41,655 bases of DNA from Bacillota bacterium (GCA_019113265.1 DXHT01000033.1:1-41655), one strand, 5' to 3'; numbered from the stretch's first letter, positions 16,606 through 24,460 are shown. Notes: generated by a model from the sequence alone, not told the origin. Numbers and translations: made by a program.

Positions 16606-17070
16606 TTACTTCTTGCTACCCGTGAACGGGTCATAATATTCTTTCATACTTATTTGGTCACTCATTATATCTTCCTGTAGTTGATTGCGCACATATTCCG
16701 CTATCTTCGCCTCGTTCCGCCCTACCGCATCTACATAGTAGCCTCGGCACCAGAAATGTCTGTTTCCGTACTTGTACTTCAAATTCGCGTGTCGGTCAAA
16801 GATCATCAATGTGCTTTTCCCTTTCAAGTATCCCATAAACTGCGCTACACTTATATTCGGCGGTATCTTCACCAACATATGTATGTGATCGGGACAAGCA
16901 TTGGCTTCTATTATTTCTACTTTCTTCACATCACATAACTCTCGTAGTATTTGCCCAATATCTGTCTTTATCTTTCCATATATTTCTTGCCTGCGATATT
17001 TCGGTGCAAACACTATGTGATATTTGCAATTCCACTTTGAATGTGCTAAACTACTTATGTCACTATTCAT
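16606..17070 (-). CDS. tnpA: IS200-family Y1 (HUH) transposase TnpA
   Basis: 154 aa, full length for the family and apparently intact. The HUH metal-binding motif is HIH (His62, His64). The nucleophile is probably Tyr126 in AEYVRNQ, and the conserved FWCRGYYVDAVG precedes it. It would excise and insert single-stranded DNA. ATG 17070 follows CAGGAGGTTTT. That Shine-Dalgarno is one arm of a 16-base inverted repeat, so translation is likely repressed in transcripts that include the other arm. Confidence 0.95.
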   Translation of the reverse strand: MNSDISSLAHSKWNCKYHIVFAPKYRRQEIYGKIKTDIGQILRELCDVKKVEIIEANACPDHIHMLVKIPPNISVAQFMGYLKGKSTLMIFDRHANLKYKYGNRHFWCRGYYVDAVGRNEAKIAEYVRNQLQEDIMSDQISMKEYYDPFTGSKK

Positions 17071-17137
17071 AAAACCTCCTGTGGTAATTTTTGTTGCGGC
17101 TGACTACTCCGCTTCTTATTATACCACAGGAGGTTTT
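17071..17137 (-). promoter_or_regulatory. tnpA promoter and Shine-Dalgarno-sequestering inverted repeat
   Basis: Arms 17071-17086 and 17122-17137 are perfect 16-base complements. The arm next to tnpA contains its AGGAGG. On the minus strand an extended -10 (TGGTATAAT, 17126-17118) overlaps the distal arm, so transcripts from it begin near 17111 and lack that arm. Transcripts entering from outside carry both arms and would hide the ribosome site. Confidence 0.65.
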
Positions 17138-17202
17138 ATCTTGTATCTTCAAGATTCTAATTCCACCACTTTAAGTGGTGGTTTATTTTTCGCTAAAGCT
17201 AC

Positions 17203-17250
17203 AATCAAAACCGCCCCTGCTTTTCCGCAGGAGCGGTAGTTTGCTTTTTA
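17203..17250. terminator. Bidirectional terminator between traX/IS200 and the leftward operon
   Basis: CCGCCCCTGC (17211-17220) pairs with GCAGGAGCGG (17227-17236) with one mismatch. A T-rich tail (TTTGCTTTTT) follows on the plus strand and TTTTGATTG on the minus strand. It is placed to end both traX and the convergent membrane-protein operon. Confidence 0.75.
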
Positions 17251-17291
17251 TCGCGCTACACCCTCTGTCGCGTTTGCTTTCCCGCGCGTTG

Positions 17292-18047
17292 TCATTTGAG
17301 TTTATCGAGAACGCGCCTGAAAAAGTAACAGTAAATGAGATCGACGAGAATGAATATCACCATGACCGCAAGCGTTACGGCAAAGTACCCGAGAGCGAAG
17401 TTTCCGCCCGCTATGAACGATATTATGCCGTCTATGCTTACATAGTCGCCCACGCTCGTAAGCGCGCCCGCTATCTTAAAGACTATAAGCACTTCGAGTG
17501 CGCCGAACGCCGCAATGATGACGGCGCGGAGCGCGGCTTTTAGCGCGCGCTTGTAGTCCATTCCCGCTCTTGAAAGCCCGTAGCACAGCAGACTGTACGG
17601 CACGAACACCACTGCGACAAGCACCAGCACCGCGACGTTTGCCGCCGAACATAAGAAACCCAGCGCGACGGACGCTATCATGCTCATCAGCCCGTAGCCG
17701 AACCCGCACTTTTCCATTGCCGCGTTCCACGATATGTTCGTTATCAGCAGCGGAGCCGCCGTTACGGGCAACCATGCGGCTATCGTTATCATGACGACCG
17801 AAAGGGCCGCGCTTATCGCCGCATACGCGAGCCTGCGCGTGGGCGGAAGTCTGCGCTTGTCGCCGCGCCCTTTTCCGCCGTGCGGATCGCCTTTCTTTCC
17901 GCCGTCATCGCCGAAACGATCGCTTCCTCCCCCCTCGCCGAACGGGTCGCCGCCCTTTCCGTCATCGCCGAACGGTTCGCCCTTATCGCCGAACGGATCG
18001 CTCGTTTCGTCCGAACGAAGCGGGCGTATGCGAACGGAGCCGATCAA
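17292..18047 (-). CDS. Polytopic membrane protein with an N-terminal DPFG-type repeat
   Basis: 251 aa, function not recognised. Residues 1-65 are hydrophilic and contain a degenerate Asp/Glu-Pro-Phe-Gly repeat (DPFGDKGEPFGDDGKGGDPF). The remainder has five or six membrane helices (AAISAALSVVMITIAAWLPV through VTLAVMVIFILVDLIYCYFF), with a layout resembling small substrate-binding subunits of vitamin transporters, but no specific match can be claimed. Start: TTG 18047, which overlaps the stop of the J-like gene as TTGA with GAGAGG upstream. No ATG is available in frame before the repeat. It is the last gene of the operon running from 22553. Confidence 0.7.
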   Translation of the reverse strand: MIGSVRIRPLRSDETSDPFGDKGEPFGDDGKGGDPFGEGGGSDRFGDDGGKKGDPHGGKGRGDKRRLPPTRRLAYAAISAALSVVMITIAAWLPVTAAPLLITNISWNAAMEKCGFGYGLMSMIASVALGFLCSAANVAVLVLVAVVFVPYSLLCYGLSRAGMDYKRALKAALRAVIIAAFGALEVLIVFKIAGALTSVGDYVSIDGIISFIAGGNFALGYFAVTLAVMVIFILVDLIYCYFFRRVLDKLK

Positions 18048-18673
18048 TGGCAGCCTCTCATGAGGGAGCAACAAAGCTCCGTCATACAGTACGCGCACAT
18101 ACAGTTGGCGCATGCGTTGCCCGCGCCCGTACCCGTGGTCGTCTGGGTGGTCGTATACTGTTCGGACGTATACTGTCCGCCGTCGGTGTAAGGGCCGTAC
18201 TGAGTGCGTCCCATGTCCTCCGCCTTGACTCCCGCATTGCCCATGACGAGATCGAGCTTGCGGAGGCTCTCCTTGTACTTTTCGTTGTTCGGCTCCATCT
18301 GCACGGCGAGAACGAGCTGCGCGCGGCTCTCGCTGAGCCATTCGCGCTTGTAAAATATTATCGACTGATAATAGTGCCATTTGCCGTCGTGTTCGGAGAT
18401 CGCGTCGAGCTCGCTCTGCGCGGAGTCGTAACTGCCGCTGCGGATAAAGTTCTCCACGCGCGAATAGTCGCCTTTTGCTCCGCCCTGAATGTCGCGGCTT
18501 ATTACCGACCATGCGGATTCGAGTTCGCTGAGAAGGCGCGCGCCCTCGTTTCCGCTCTCGCCGTCCTCAAAACGCTGCTCTCCGTACTTCTTTTTAAGCT
18601 CCTCGTAACGCGCTTTGAGCGCTTCCGGATCGCTGTTTTTGCTCATTCCGAGCACTTCGTAAGGGTCTCTCAT
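18044..18673 (-). CDS. Degenerate J-domain protein with TPR-like middle and Cys-rich tail
   Basis: 209 aa. It begins DPYEVLGMSKNSDPEALKAR like a J domain, but the HPD motif that stimulates DnaK is absent (KKKYGEQRFEDG at the expected place). Residues 80-145 look like TPR helices (GSYDSAQSELDAI, WHYYQSIIFYKREWLSESRA, AVQMEPNNEKYKES). After a Gln/Thr/Tyr-rich spacer it ends in a Cys cluster, ACANCMCAYCMTELCCSLMR, which could bind metal. A J-like gene next to a DUF5685 gene is a recurring Clostridial pair. It is joined to both neighbours by 4-base overlaps. A DnaK-independent adaptor or metal role is inference. Confidence 0.8.
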   Translation of the reverse strand: MRDPYEVLGMSKNSDPEALKARYEELKKKYGEQRFEDGESGNEGARLLSELESAWSVISRDIQGGAKGDYSRVENFIRSGSYDSAQSELDAISEHDGKWHYYQSIIFYKREWLSESRAQLVLAVQMEPNNEKYKESLRKLDLVMGNAGVKAEDMGRTQYGPYTDGGQYTSEQYTTTQTTTGTGAGNACANCMCAYCMTELCCSLMRGCH

Positions 18674-19626
18674 TGTCCTTTCTTTCTCCTCGCCCGCTCC
18701 GCTTTCATCTGTTTCGAGAAATCCTTTGCGACGCTTTTTGCGACGCGGACTTTCGGCGGAGGGAGTTTGGCACGGGACGCAAACAGCTCATCCGCCTTCG
18801 CCCGTAATCCATCGTATATTATATTACGCAACAAGCCGTCGGCCTGCGTGAACGTCATTCCGTTACTGCACTCTATCGCGCGGTTGACCGTGGAATTGAC
18901 CGTAAAACGCAGTTCTAATGAGTGCGCCGCAAAGTACGCCGCCCTGTCGCCGTCGAATCCCGCGTATGCCGCGAGAACGGGGTTATATCGCTTTGCCGCG
19001 TGATCCTCTTCAACGTCGTCGAGAGCGTCTGCGAGATATACGAACTTTCCCACGTTATAACAGAGTTTACGCATCTGCTCCGAATAGTATTCGTCCCGTC
19101 CGCCGAGAGAGGTCACCGCGAACAGTTCGGACAGCAGCCCCGCGAAGCAATCGGACGCCCTGTCTGTCGACGTGCAGTTCGCCGCTTCCAGCGCGCGCAG
19201 TTTTTCGTATCCGCGCGCTATTATGCCGTCCGCTTCGGGGTATGCCGCCTTGGCCTTCATGTACGGCTTTTTAAGGACTCTTAACGGGAGCGAGCTCTTT
19301 TTGCCCGAATCGAGCACGTCGTCGAGCGCCTTGTAGTAGCACAGCAGTATGTTTATTCCCGCCATGCGACGCATGAACTCGCAGTCCTTGACATACGGCT
19401 TGCGGCGAACGTCGCCTATGCACCTGCACATTCCGAACTGCAATGCGGGGGCTTCCGCCTCCGTCGCAAGCGCGGCAAACGTCGTTATGTCGTAATTGAC
19501 CGTCATGCGGGGCAGGTTGCCGTATTCGCGTTTGGTAGCGAGGCATATCCCGCAGTATATCGCGCGGTACAGCGAAAAATCGCGTACGCTCAGCTTTGAA
19601 CAGTCGGGCAGAACGTATCCGAACAT
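18670..19626 (-). CDS. DUF5685-family protein
   Basis: 318 aa, recognised by its opening MFGYVLPDCSKLSVRDFSLY followed by RAIYCGICLATKREYG, and by the later FGMCRCIGD and NILLCYYKALDDVLDSGKK; function unknown. The paired CxxC-like cysteines and the DDVLD and DALDDVEED acidic motifs recall metal- or prenyl-diphosphate-type helical folds, but that resemblance is a guess. ATG 19626 shares one base with the trpS stop (TGATG). The stop overlaps the J-like gene as ATGA. Confidence 0.8.
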   Translation of the reverse strand: MFGYVLPDCSKLSVRDFSLYRAIYCGICLATKREYGNLPRMTVNYDITTFAALATEAEAPALQFGMCRCIGDVRRKPYVKDCEFMRRMAGINILLCYYKALDDVLDSGKKSSLPLRVLKKPYMKAKAAYPEADGIIARGYEKLRALEAANCTSTDRASDCFAGLLSELFAVTSLGGRDEYYSEQMRKLCYNVGKFVYLADALDDVEEDHAAKRYNPVLAAYAGFDGDRAAYFAAHSLELRFTVNSTVNRAIECSNGMTFTQADGLLRNIIYDGLRAKADELFASRAKLPPPKVRVAKSVAKDFSKQMKAERARRKKGQ

Positions 19627-20630
19627 CAGACGGAAACGAACCCCACTTTGCGGTATACCTTGGACAGAGTGCGCCTCGCTATGCGCGCGGCTTTCTCCGC
19701 TCCCTCGCGCATGATGCGTTCAAGCTCGCCCTTGTCGGATATATATTCGCTATACTTTTCGCGTATGGGGCGCAGATGCTCCGTCACGGCTTCGCCGACT
19801 GCGCGCTTGAATTTCTCGTAACTGCTGCCCTCGAACTCCTTTTCGCCCTCCGAAACGCTCTTGCCCGTCATTACCGACCAGATGTTAAGGAGGTTGGTTA
19901 TTCCCGGTTTATCCGCAGCCGCGCGCACTTCGTTGCCCGAATCGGTGACGGCGCGCGCAAACTTGCGCATTATGTCCTCGGGCTTATCGAGAAGGAATAT
20001 GACGCCGCCCGCGCTATCGTCCGTCTTTCCCATCTTTGCCGTGGGATCGGTGAGCGAGTATATCTTGGACGTACGCTTATTGCCGTAATAGCCTTCGGGC
20101 AGAACGAACGTCGGGCTGTAACGCCCGTTGAACCGCTCCGCTATCGTGCGGGCGAGTTCGAGATGTTGCTGCTGATCCTTGCCTATCGGCACGAGATCGG
20201 CGTTATAGAGCAGTATGTCGCTCGCCATGAGCACGGGATAATCGAACAGACCTACGTTTATGCCCGCCTTTCCCGCCTTTTTGCTCTTGTCCTTGAACTG
20301 CGTCATGCGGTTGGCTTCGCCCATCATGGTGTTGCAGTTGAGTATCCACGTCAGCTCCGCATGTGCGGGAACGTGGCTCTGTACGAACAGTACGCTACGC
20401 TGCGGGTCAAGACCTATGGCGAGGAATATCGCCATGAAGTCGTATGTGCGGCGGCGCAGATCGGCGGGGACCACGTCCACGGTGAGCGAGTGCATATCCG
20501 CGACGGTGTATATGCAGTCGAACTCCTCCTGCATCGCCACCATGTTGCGCAACGCGCCTATATAGTTTCCGAGTTGAAGATCGCCCGTGGGTTTGAGCGC
20601 GGAATATACTATCTTTCTCTTCTCGTCCAT
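19626..20630 (-). CDS. trpS: Tryptophanyl-tRNA synthetase
   Basis: 334 aa, normal length. It charges tRNA-Trp in the cytosol. The class I fold is shown by PTGDLQLGNYIGAL (HIGH equivalent, about 14-27), YTVADMHSLT, LNCNTMMGEANRMTQFKDKS and VPIGKDQQQHLELAR. The second ATP motif reads KMGKT (199-203) instead of the usual KMSKS, an unusual variant at the catalytic loop. The gene shares one base with both thrC and DUF5685. No T-box leader is visible before the operon. Confidence 0.95.
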   Translation of the reverse strand: MDEKRKIVYSALKPTGDLQLGNYIGALRNMVAMQEEFDCIYTVADMHSLTVDVVPADLRRRTYDFMAIFLAIGLDPQRSVLFVQSHVPAHAELTWILNCNTMMGEANRMTQFKDKSKKAGKAGINVGLFDYPVLMASDILLYNADLVPIGKDQQQHLELARTIAERFNGRYSPTFVLPEGYYGNKRTSKIYSLTDPTAKMGKTDDSAGGVIFLLDKPEDIMRKFARAVTDSGNEVRAAADKPGITNLLNIWSVMTGKSVSEGEKEFEGSSYEKFKRAVGEAVTEHLRPIREKYSEYISDKGELERIMREGAEKAARIARRTLSKVYRKVGFVSV

Positions 20631-22126
20631 TATGCCTTTCCTCCCAGACCTGCGGCAAATTTTTTCACAGCCGCCGGCACTCCGGAAGGGTCTGTCACTT
20701 CGCCGAACCGCTCTTTCATTTCAAACAGCTTATATACGCTTTCGGGTACGGGGAATGCGGTCACGTCTTCCATTTTACGCAACGCCGCCACATCGTCGGA
20801 CGGCACTTTTTCGCCGAGCGCGGCAAGCACCGCGGGCGCAAACTTGACGGGAGACGCCGTTCCCACAACGACTGCGGGGCTTCGCCCGCCGCTCTCCTCT
20901 TTATAGCGGAGGCAGACGTTGAACGCCACGGACGTGTGCGGATCGGCGAGGTAGCCGTATTCATCGAACACGTCCCTCAGCGTTTCCGCATATTCGTCCT
21001 GCATGGCACAGCCGCCGACGAATATCTTGCGTATCTCGGCAAGACGCTCCTTGCCTATGTCGTATCTTCCGTTTTCGCGCAGCTGTTTCATCCACTCTTC
21101 TATGAGCGCGCCGTCTCTGCCCGCGAACTCGAACAGCAGACGTTCGAGGTTACTGGAAACGAGTATGTCCATGGACGGGGACGTCGTCTTTATGAACTCG
21201 CGGTCAAGCGAGTACACTCCCGTGCGCAGGAAATCCGTGAGGACGTTGTTGTCGTTGGACGCGCATATCAGCCTGCCTACGGGCAGTCCCATGCGGCGGG
21301 CATAGTAGCCCGCGAGTATGTTGCCGAAATTGCCCGTCGGAACGCAGAAATCCACCTCGTCGCCCGCCTTTATCTGTCCCGAAGAAAGCAGATCCGCATA
21401 TGCCGAGAAGTAATATGCCGCCTGGGGAACGAGTCTGCCGAGGTTGATGGAGTTGGCTCCCGTCATCTTGCAACCGAGCGCGACAAGATCCGCCGTCAGT
21501 TTCGCGTCGCCGAACGCGCGCTTGACCGCCGTCTGTGCGTCGTCGAAATTGCCGCGGACGGCAACTACGCTGACGTTGTCGCCCAACGTCGTCACCATCT
21601 GCTTGCGCTGGGTGTGGCTGACGCCGCCGTACGGGTAGAACACTATAACGCCCGTCCCCGCTACGTCCGAAAAACCTTCGAGAGCGGCTTTGCCCGTGTC
21701 CCCGCTCGTTGCGACGGGTATCAGGCATATCTCCTTCTGTCCCGCCTTCTCTTTGAGCGCGGTCATGAGGAGCGGCAGTACGGAAAGCGCCATGTCCTTG
21801 AACGCGTGCGTTCTTCCGTGCCACAGTTCGAGGACGTAAAGTCCCTTGTCCAGCTTTACGAGGGGCGCGGGATCGCCGTCGAACGTCGCGTATGCCCTGC
21901 GGGTTATCGACAGCAGCTCGTCATACGACAGCTCGTCGAAGAACAGGCTCATTATACGCGCGCTGCGCTCGGGGTAATCGAGATCGGCAAGCGATTCGAT
22001 CTGTTCGATTGTGACGGTCGGGTAGCTCTCGGGGACGTACAGTCCGCCGTCGGGCGCGAGCCCTGTGAGTACCGCGGTGCTGCCGCTTACGGCAACGTCC
22101 GGATTTCTTGTGGAAATGTACTTCAT
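20630..22126 (-). CDS. thrC: Threonine synthase
   Basis: 498 aa, the long PLP-dependent form. It converts O-phosphohomoserine to threonine. The PLP lysine is Lys110 in GRTHAFKD. Family blocks include TRNPDVAVSGSTAVLTGLAP, VATSGDTGKAALEGF (phosphate-binding loop), GANSINLGRLVPQAAYY and VPTGNFGNILAGYYA. It lies 13 bases after the P-loop gene and overlaps trpS by one base (TAATG). Other threonine-pathway genes are not adjacent, but an aspartate aminotransferase is encoded just upstream. Confidence 0.97.
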   Translation of the reverse strand: MKYISTRNPDVAVSGSTAVLTGLAPDGGLYVPESYPTVTIEQIESLADLDYPERSARIMSLFFDELSYDELLSITRRAYATFDGDPAPLVKLDKGLYVLELWHGRTHAFKDMALSVLPLLMTALKEKAGQKEICLIPVATSGDTGKAALEGFSDVAGTGVIVFYPYGGVSHTQRKQMVTTLGDNVSVVAVRGNFDDAQTAVKRAFGDAKLTADLVALGCKMTGANSINLGRLVPQAAYYFSAYADLLSSGQIKAGDEVDFCVPTGNFGNILAGYYARRMGLPVGRLICASNDNNVLTDFLRTGVYSLDREFIKTTSPSMDILVSSNLERLLFEFAGRDGALIEEWMKQLRENGRYDIGKERLAEIRKIFVGGCAMQDEYAETLRDVFDEYGYLADPHTSVAFNVCLRYKEESGGRSPAVVVGTASPVKFAPAVLAALGEKVPSDDVAALRKMEDVTAFPVPESVYKLFEMKERFGEVTDPSGVPAAVKKFAAGLGGKA

Positions 22127-22139
22127 GTAATAGGTCCGT

Positions 22140-22553
22140 TTATGAGAATTTTTTGAGGAATTTGGGGAGCTTGTCGCAGGTCAGCGATATGCAGAACTGC
22201 ACTCCCGCGCGGTCGGACAGCCCGTCCAGCCTGACGAAAAATTCTTCGAGATCGTCCGCGCCCTCGCCGAGCATGCGGGCAAGTCCGTCGATGAATATCT
22301 CCGTTACGTCCGAATTGGACGCGATAACGCCCTTGACGAATCCGAGCAGCGCCTCTTCGGTTATCTTCCCGCCCTCGGGAAGGTACTCAGCGGCGTTGAC
22401 GTATCTTATCGCCGTCGGGATGCTGCGCGTGTATTCGGCGGTGTCCGTTATGTACACGATGTTGCCCTTGCTCACTTCGAGCGCGTCGTTCGCGCGGCGA
22501 AGTATCTCTTTCGTCTTTCCGCTGCCTTTGGGGCCGTAAATAAGTCCGATCAT
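22140..22553 (-). CDS. Small P-loop NTPase of unknown function
   Basis: 137 aa. Walker A GPKGSGKT lies at residues 7-14, and a hydrophobic strand ending in Asp (EIFIDGLARM) fits Walker B. The rest resembles the core of a RecA/KAP-like nucleotide-binding fold, too short to assign. ATG 22553 follows GGGAGGGAAATGAA. It is the first gene of the operon that continues through thrC and trpS. Confidence 0.75.
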   Translation of the reverse strand: MIGLIYGPKGSGKTKEILRRANDALEVSKGNIVYITDTAEYTRSIPTAIRYVNAAEYLPEGGKITEEALLGFVKGVIASNSDVTEIFIDGLARMLGEGADDLEEFFVRLDGLSDRAGVQFCISLTCDKLPKFLKKFS

Positions 22554-22773
22554 TTCATTTCCCTCCCTCGATCGATACTGTGTGGTCCGTCGCGGCGGGA
22601 TCTTTCCCGACGCGCTTTTCTTGCTTTTCGTTATATTGTAATGCGCGTTCGTGAAAAAAACGTTACGTTTTTATTACGATCGCATTAAATTTCATCCGTT
22701 TTCGAAACGGCTCGCGTCTTTCTGCTTGCACGCAGGCGCGGGCTCATCCGAGACGGCAGGCACGCTCCGCCGC
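22554..22773. other. Intergenic region before the P-loop - thrC operon
   Basis: Holds a possible -10 TACAAT on the minus strand (22640-22635) without a good -35, a GTCGGGA/TCCCGCC-type stem near 22590-22607, and a small CCGTTT/AAACGG stem near 22698-22712 just past the aminotransferase stop. None is strong; read-through from the aminotransferase is possible. Confidence 0.3.
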
Positions 22774-23970
22774 TTATCTGAGCGATGCGGTGAACGCGGC
22801 TATGCGGTCGAGACCCTTTCTGATGTCGTCTTCGCCGCAGGCATAGGACAGACGCACATAGTCGGGAGCGCCGAACGCCGCGCCGTCCACGACGGCTACG
22901 AGCGACTTTTCAAGCAGCTTTGCGCAGAAGTCGGAGGAGTTGTTTATCTTCTCCCCGTCGCACGTCTTCCCGAAAGTAGCCGACACGTTCACCATGATGT
23001 AGAACGCGCCCTGAGGCTCGGGTGCGGACAGAAGCGGCGCTTTGCGCACAAGCTCCGTTATCAGCTTGCGGCGTCTGTCGAACACTTCCACCATGCGGGA
23101 GAGGAATTCCTCGCCGCGCTTGTCGGTGAGCGCGACATAAGACGCGTACTGCGCTATGGAGTTGGTATTGGAAGTCGTGTGGCTCTGTATGCTGCTCATC
23201 GCCTTTGCGACGTTGAGGGGAGCCGCGGAGTAACCCACGCGCCAGCCGGTCATGGAATAAGTCTTGCTCAGTCCCGAGCATATCACGGTAAGATCCTTCA
23301 TGTTGCCGAACGACGCTATGGAGCGGCAGGCAGTACCGCCGTAAACGAGTTTTTCGTATATCTCGTCGGAGATGACGTACAGTCCGTGGCGTTCCGCCAC
23401 TTCCGCGATCGCGGCGGTCTCCTCGGGAGAATACACCATGCCCGTCGGGTTAGACGGATTGGTGAACACGAGAGCCTTAGTCTTTTTCGTTATCGCCTTT
23501 TCCAGCTGCGACGGCGTGATCTTGAAGTGATCGGCGTCAGTCGTCGGAAGCACCACGGTCTTACCTCCCGAAAGACGTATCAGTTCGGGATAGGTCAGCC
23601 AGTACGGCGCGGGAAGAAGCACCTCGTCGCCGGGGTTTATGAGCGCCTCGCAGGCGTTACGCAACGTCTGCTTTCCGCCCGTGGATACCACTATCTGTTC
23701 GGGAACGTATTCCACGCCCGTGTCGCGCGTCAGCTTGTCCGCTATCGCGCGGCGCAGCTCCATTGTGCCGGGGACGGGTGTGTATTTGGTCATTCCCTTG
23801 TCGAGCGCATACTTTGCCGCCTCGATTATATAATCGGGTGTGTTGAAGTCGGGTTCGCCCGCGCCGAATGATACTACGTCCAGACCCTGCGCCTTCATGG
23901 CTTTTGCTTTCGCGGTTATGGCAAGCGTAAGTGACGGTGAAATGTTCTTTGCTCTCTCGGAAATTTCCAT
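22774..23970 (-). CDS. aspC: Pyridoxal-phosphate aminotransferase, aspartate aminotransferase type
   Basis: 398 aa. A fold-type I class I aminotransferase; the closest pattern is the AspB/AspC group that transfers amino groups between aspartate and 2-oxoglutarate. Markers: FGAGEPDFNTPDYI, TGGKQTLRNACEALINPGDE, NPSNPTG, SDEIYEKLVY, PLP Lys236 in SGLSKTYSMTGWRVGY, and the carboxylate-binding Arg in YVRLSYACG. The start ATG 23970 gives the usual N-terminus MEISERAKNISPSLTL; the open frame extends upstream to 24033 but without support. Substrate range cannot be fixed from sequence. Confidence 0.92.
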   Translation of the reverse strand: MEISERAKNISPSLTLAITAKAKAMKAQGLDVVSFGAGEPDFNTPDYIIEAAKYALDKGMTKYTPVPGTMELRRAIADKLTRDTGVEYVPEQIVVSTGGKQTLRNACEALINPGDEVLLPAPYWLTYPELIRLSGGKTVVLPTTDADHFKITPSQLEKAITKKTKALVFTNPSNPTGMVYSPEETAAIAEVAERHGLYVISDEIYEKLVYGGTACRSIASFGNMKDLTVICSGLSKTYSMTGWRVGYSAAPLNVAKAMSSIQSHTTSNTNSIAQYASYVALTDKRGEEFLSRMVEVFDRRRKLITELVRKAPLLSAPEPQGAFYIMVNVSATFGKTCDGEKINNSSDFCAKLLEKSLVAVVDGAAFGAPDYVRLSYACGEDDIRKGLDRIAAFTASLR

Positions 23971-24023
23971 TTGTGTGTCGGCTCCTTTGCCTTGGTTGAT
24001 TTCACATTTCTCCCTTATCCTGC

Positions 24024-24052
24024 ATAATAACATATCGCCGCGAAAAACGCAA
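24024..24052 (-). promoter_or_regulatory. Promoter of the aminotransferase gene
   Basis: On the minus strand, TTGCGT (24052-24047) and TATTAT (24029-24024) have a 17-base spacer, giving a leader of about 45 bases. Confidence 0.55.
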
Positions 24053-24104
24053 GTGTTTTCGGCTCTTCCGCACGTTTCCCCGCCATGCCGACAGCCGCGC
24101 GCTT

Positions 24105-24138
24105 AAAAAAACGAGCCGCGCGCCATGCGGCGCGCGGC
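24105..24138 (-). terminator. Rho-independent terminator of the small membrane protein gene
   Basis: GCCGCGCGCC (24115-24124) pairs with GGCGCGCGGC (24129-24138) around ATGC, followed on the minus strand by CGT and a run of seven T (24111-24105). Confidence 0.88.
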
Positions 24139-24144
24139 GTTTGC

Positions 24145-24366
24145 TCAGATGGGTATAAGTCTGAGTATCGATCCGCTGAGTATCATCAGAACCAAGTCGA
24201 TTATCCACACTATGGTGAATCCGAATATAAGTCTGATAAGACCGGCTATGATCTTTCCCTCCATAAATCTCGTCACGAAGCCGAGTATCCACGACGTGAC
24301 GGGGATTATCGCAAGGATAATGCTCACCAAACGGCCGAGGCCGAAGTAATCGCCTTTTCTTGCCAT
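24145..24366 (-). CDS. Small hydrophobic membrane protein
   Basis: 73 aa, function unknown. Two or three membrane helices are evident (LVSIILAIIPVTSWILGFV, then IIAGLIRLIFGFTIVWIIDL into VLMILSGSILRLI). ATG 24366 is preceded by GGAGGAG, a strong promoter lies at 24398-24426 and a strong terminator follows, so it is a real one-gene unit despite its size. Confidence 0.8.
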   Translation of the reverse strand: MARKGDYFGLGRLVSIILAIIPVTSWILGFVTRFMEGKIIAGLIRLIFGFTIVWIIDLVLMILSGSILRLIPI

Positions 24367-24397
24367 TATGTATTCTCCTCCTTGATCGGTTTATACT

Positions 24398-24426
24398 ATA
24401 ATACTACAATCGCGCCCCTTTGTCAA
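24398..24426 (-). promoter_or_regulatory. Promoter of the small membrane protein
   Basis: On the minus strand, TTGACA (24426-24421) and TATTAT (24403-24398) with a 17-base spacer. Confidence 0.75.
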
Positions 24427-24440
24427 GGGCAATCGATAAA

Positions 24441-24460
24441 CCTTAAAATGAACTTTAAGG
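24441..24460. promoter_or_regulatory. Possible operator: 7-base inverted repeat
   Basis: CCTTAAA (24441-24447) and TTTAAGG (24454-24460) around a 6-base spacer, 15 bases upstream of the -35 of the small membrane protein promoter. No regulator is assigned. The rest of 24461-24568 shows nothing. Confidence 0.3.

Larger units (their letters stand above)
16464..17190 (-). mobile_element. IS200-type insertion sequence (single-tnpA, no inverted terminal repeats)
   Basis: The element holds only a Y1 transposase gene on the minus strand. As in IS200/IS605 elements the ends are marked by imperfect palindromes instead of terminal inverted repeats: CCACGCG/CGCGTGG around TTGAA at the left (16471-16489), and CCACCAC/GTGGTGG around TTTAA at the right (17163-17181). 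The left subterminal region adds short perfect palindromes near 16499-16511, 16524-16541 and 16573-16592, the last followed by TCTATTTTT. Exact cut sites are not determined here; the boundaries are approximate. Confidence 0.8.
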
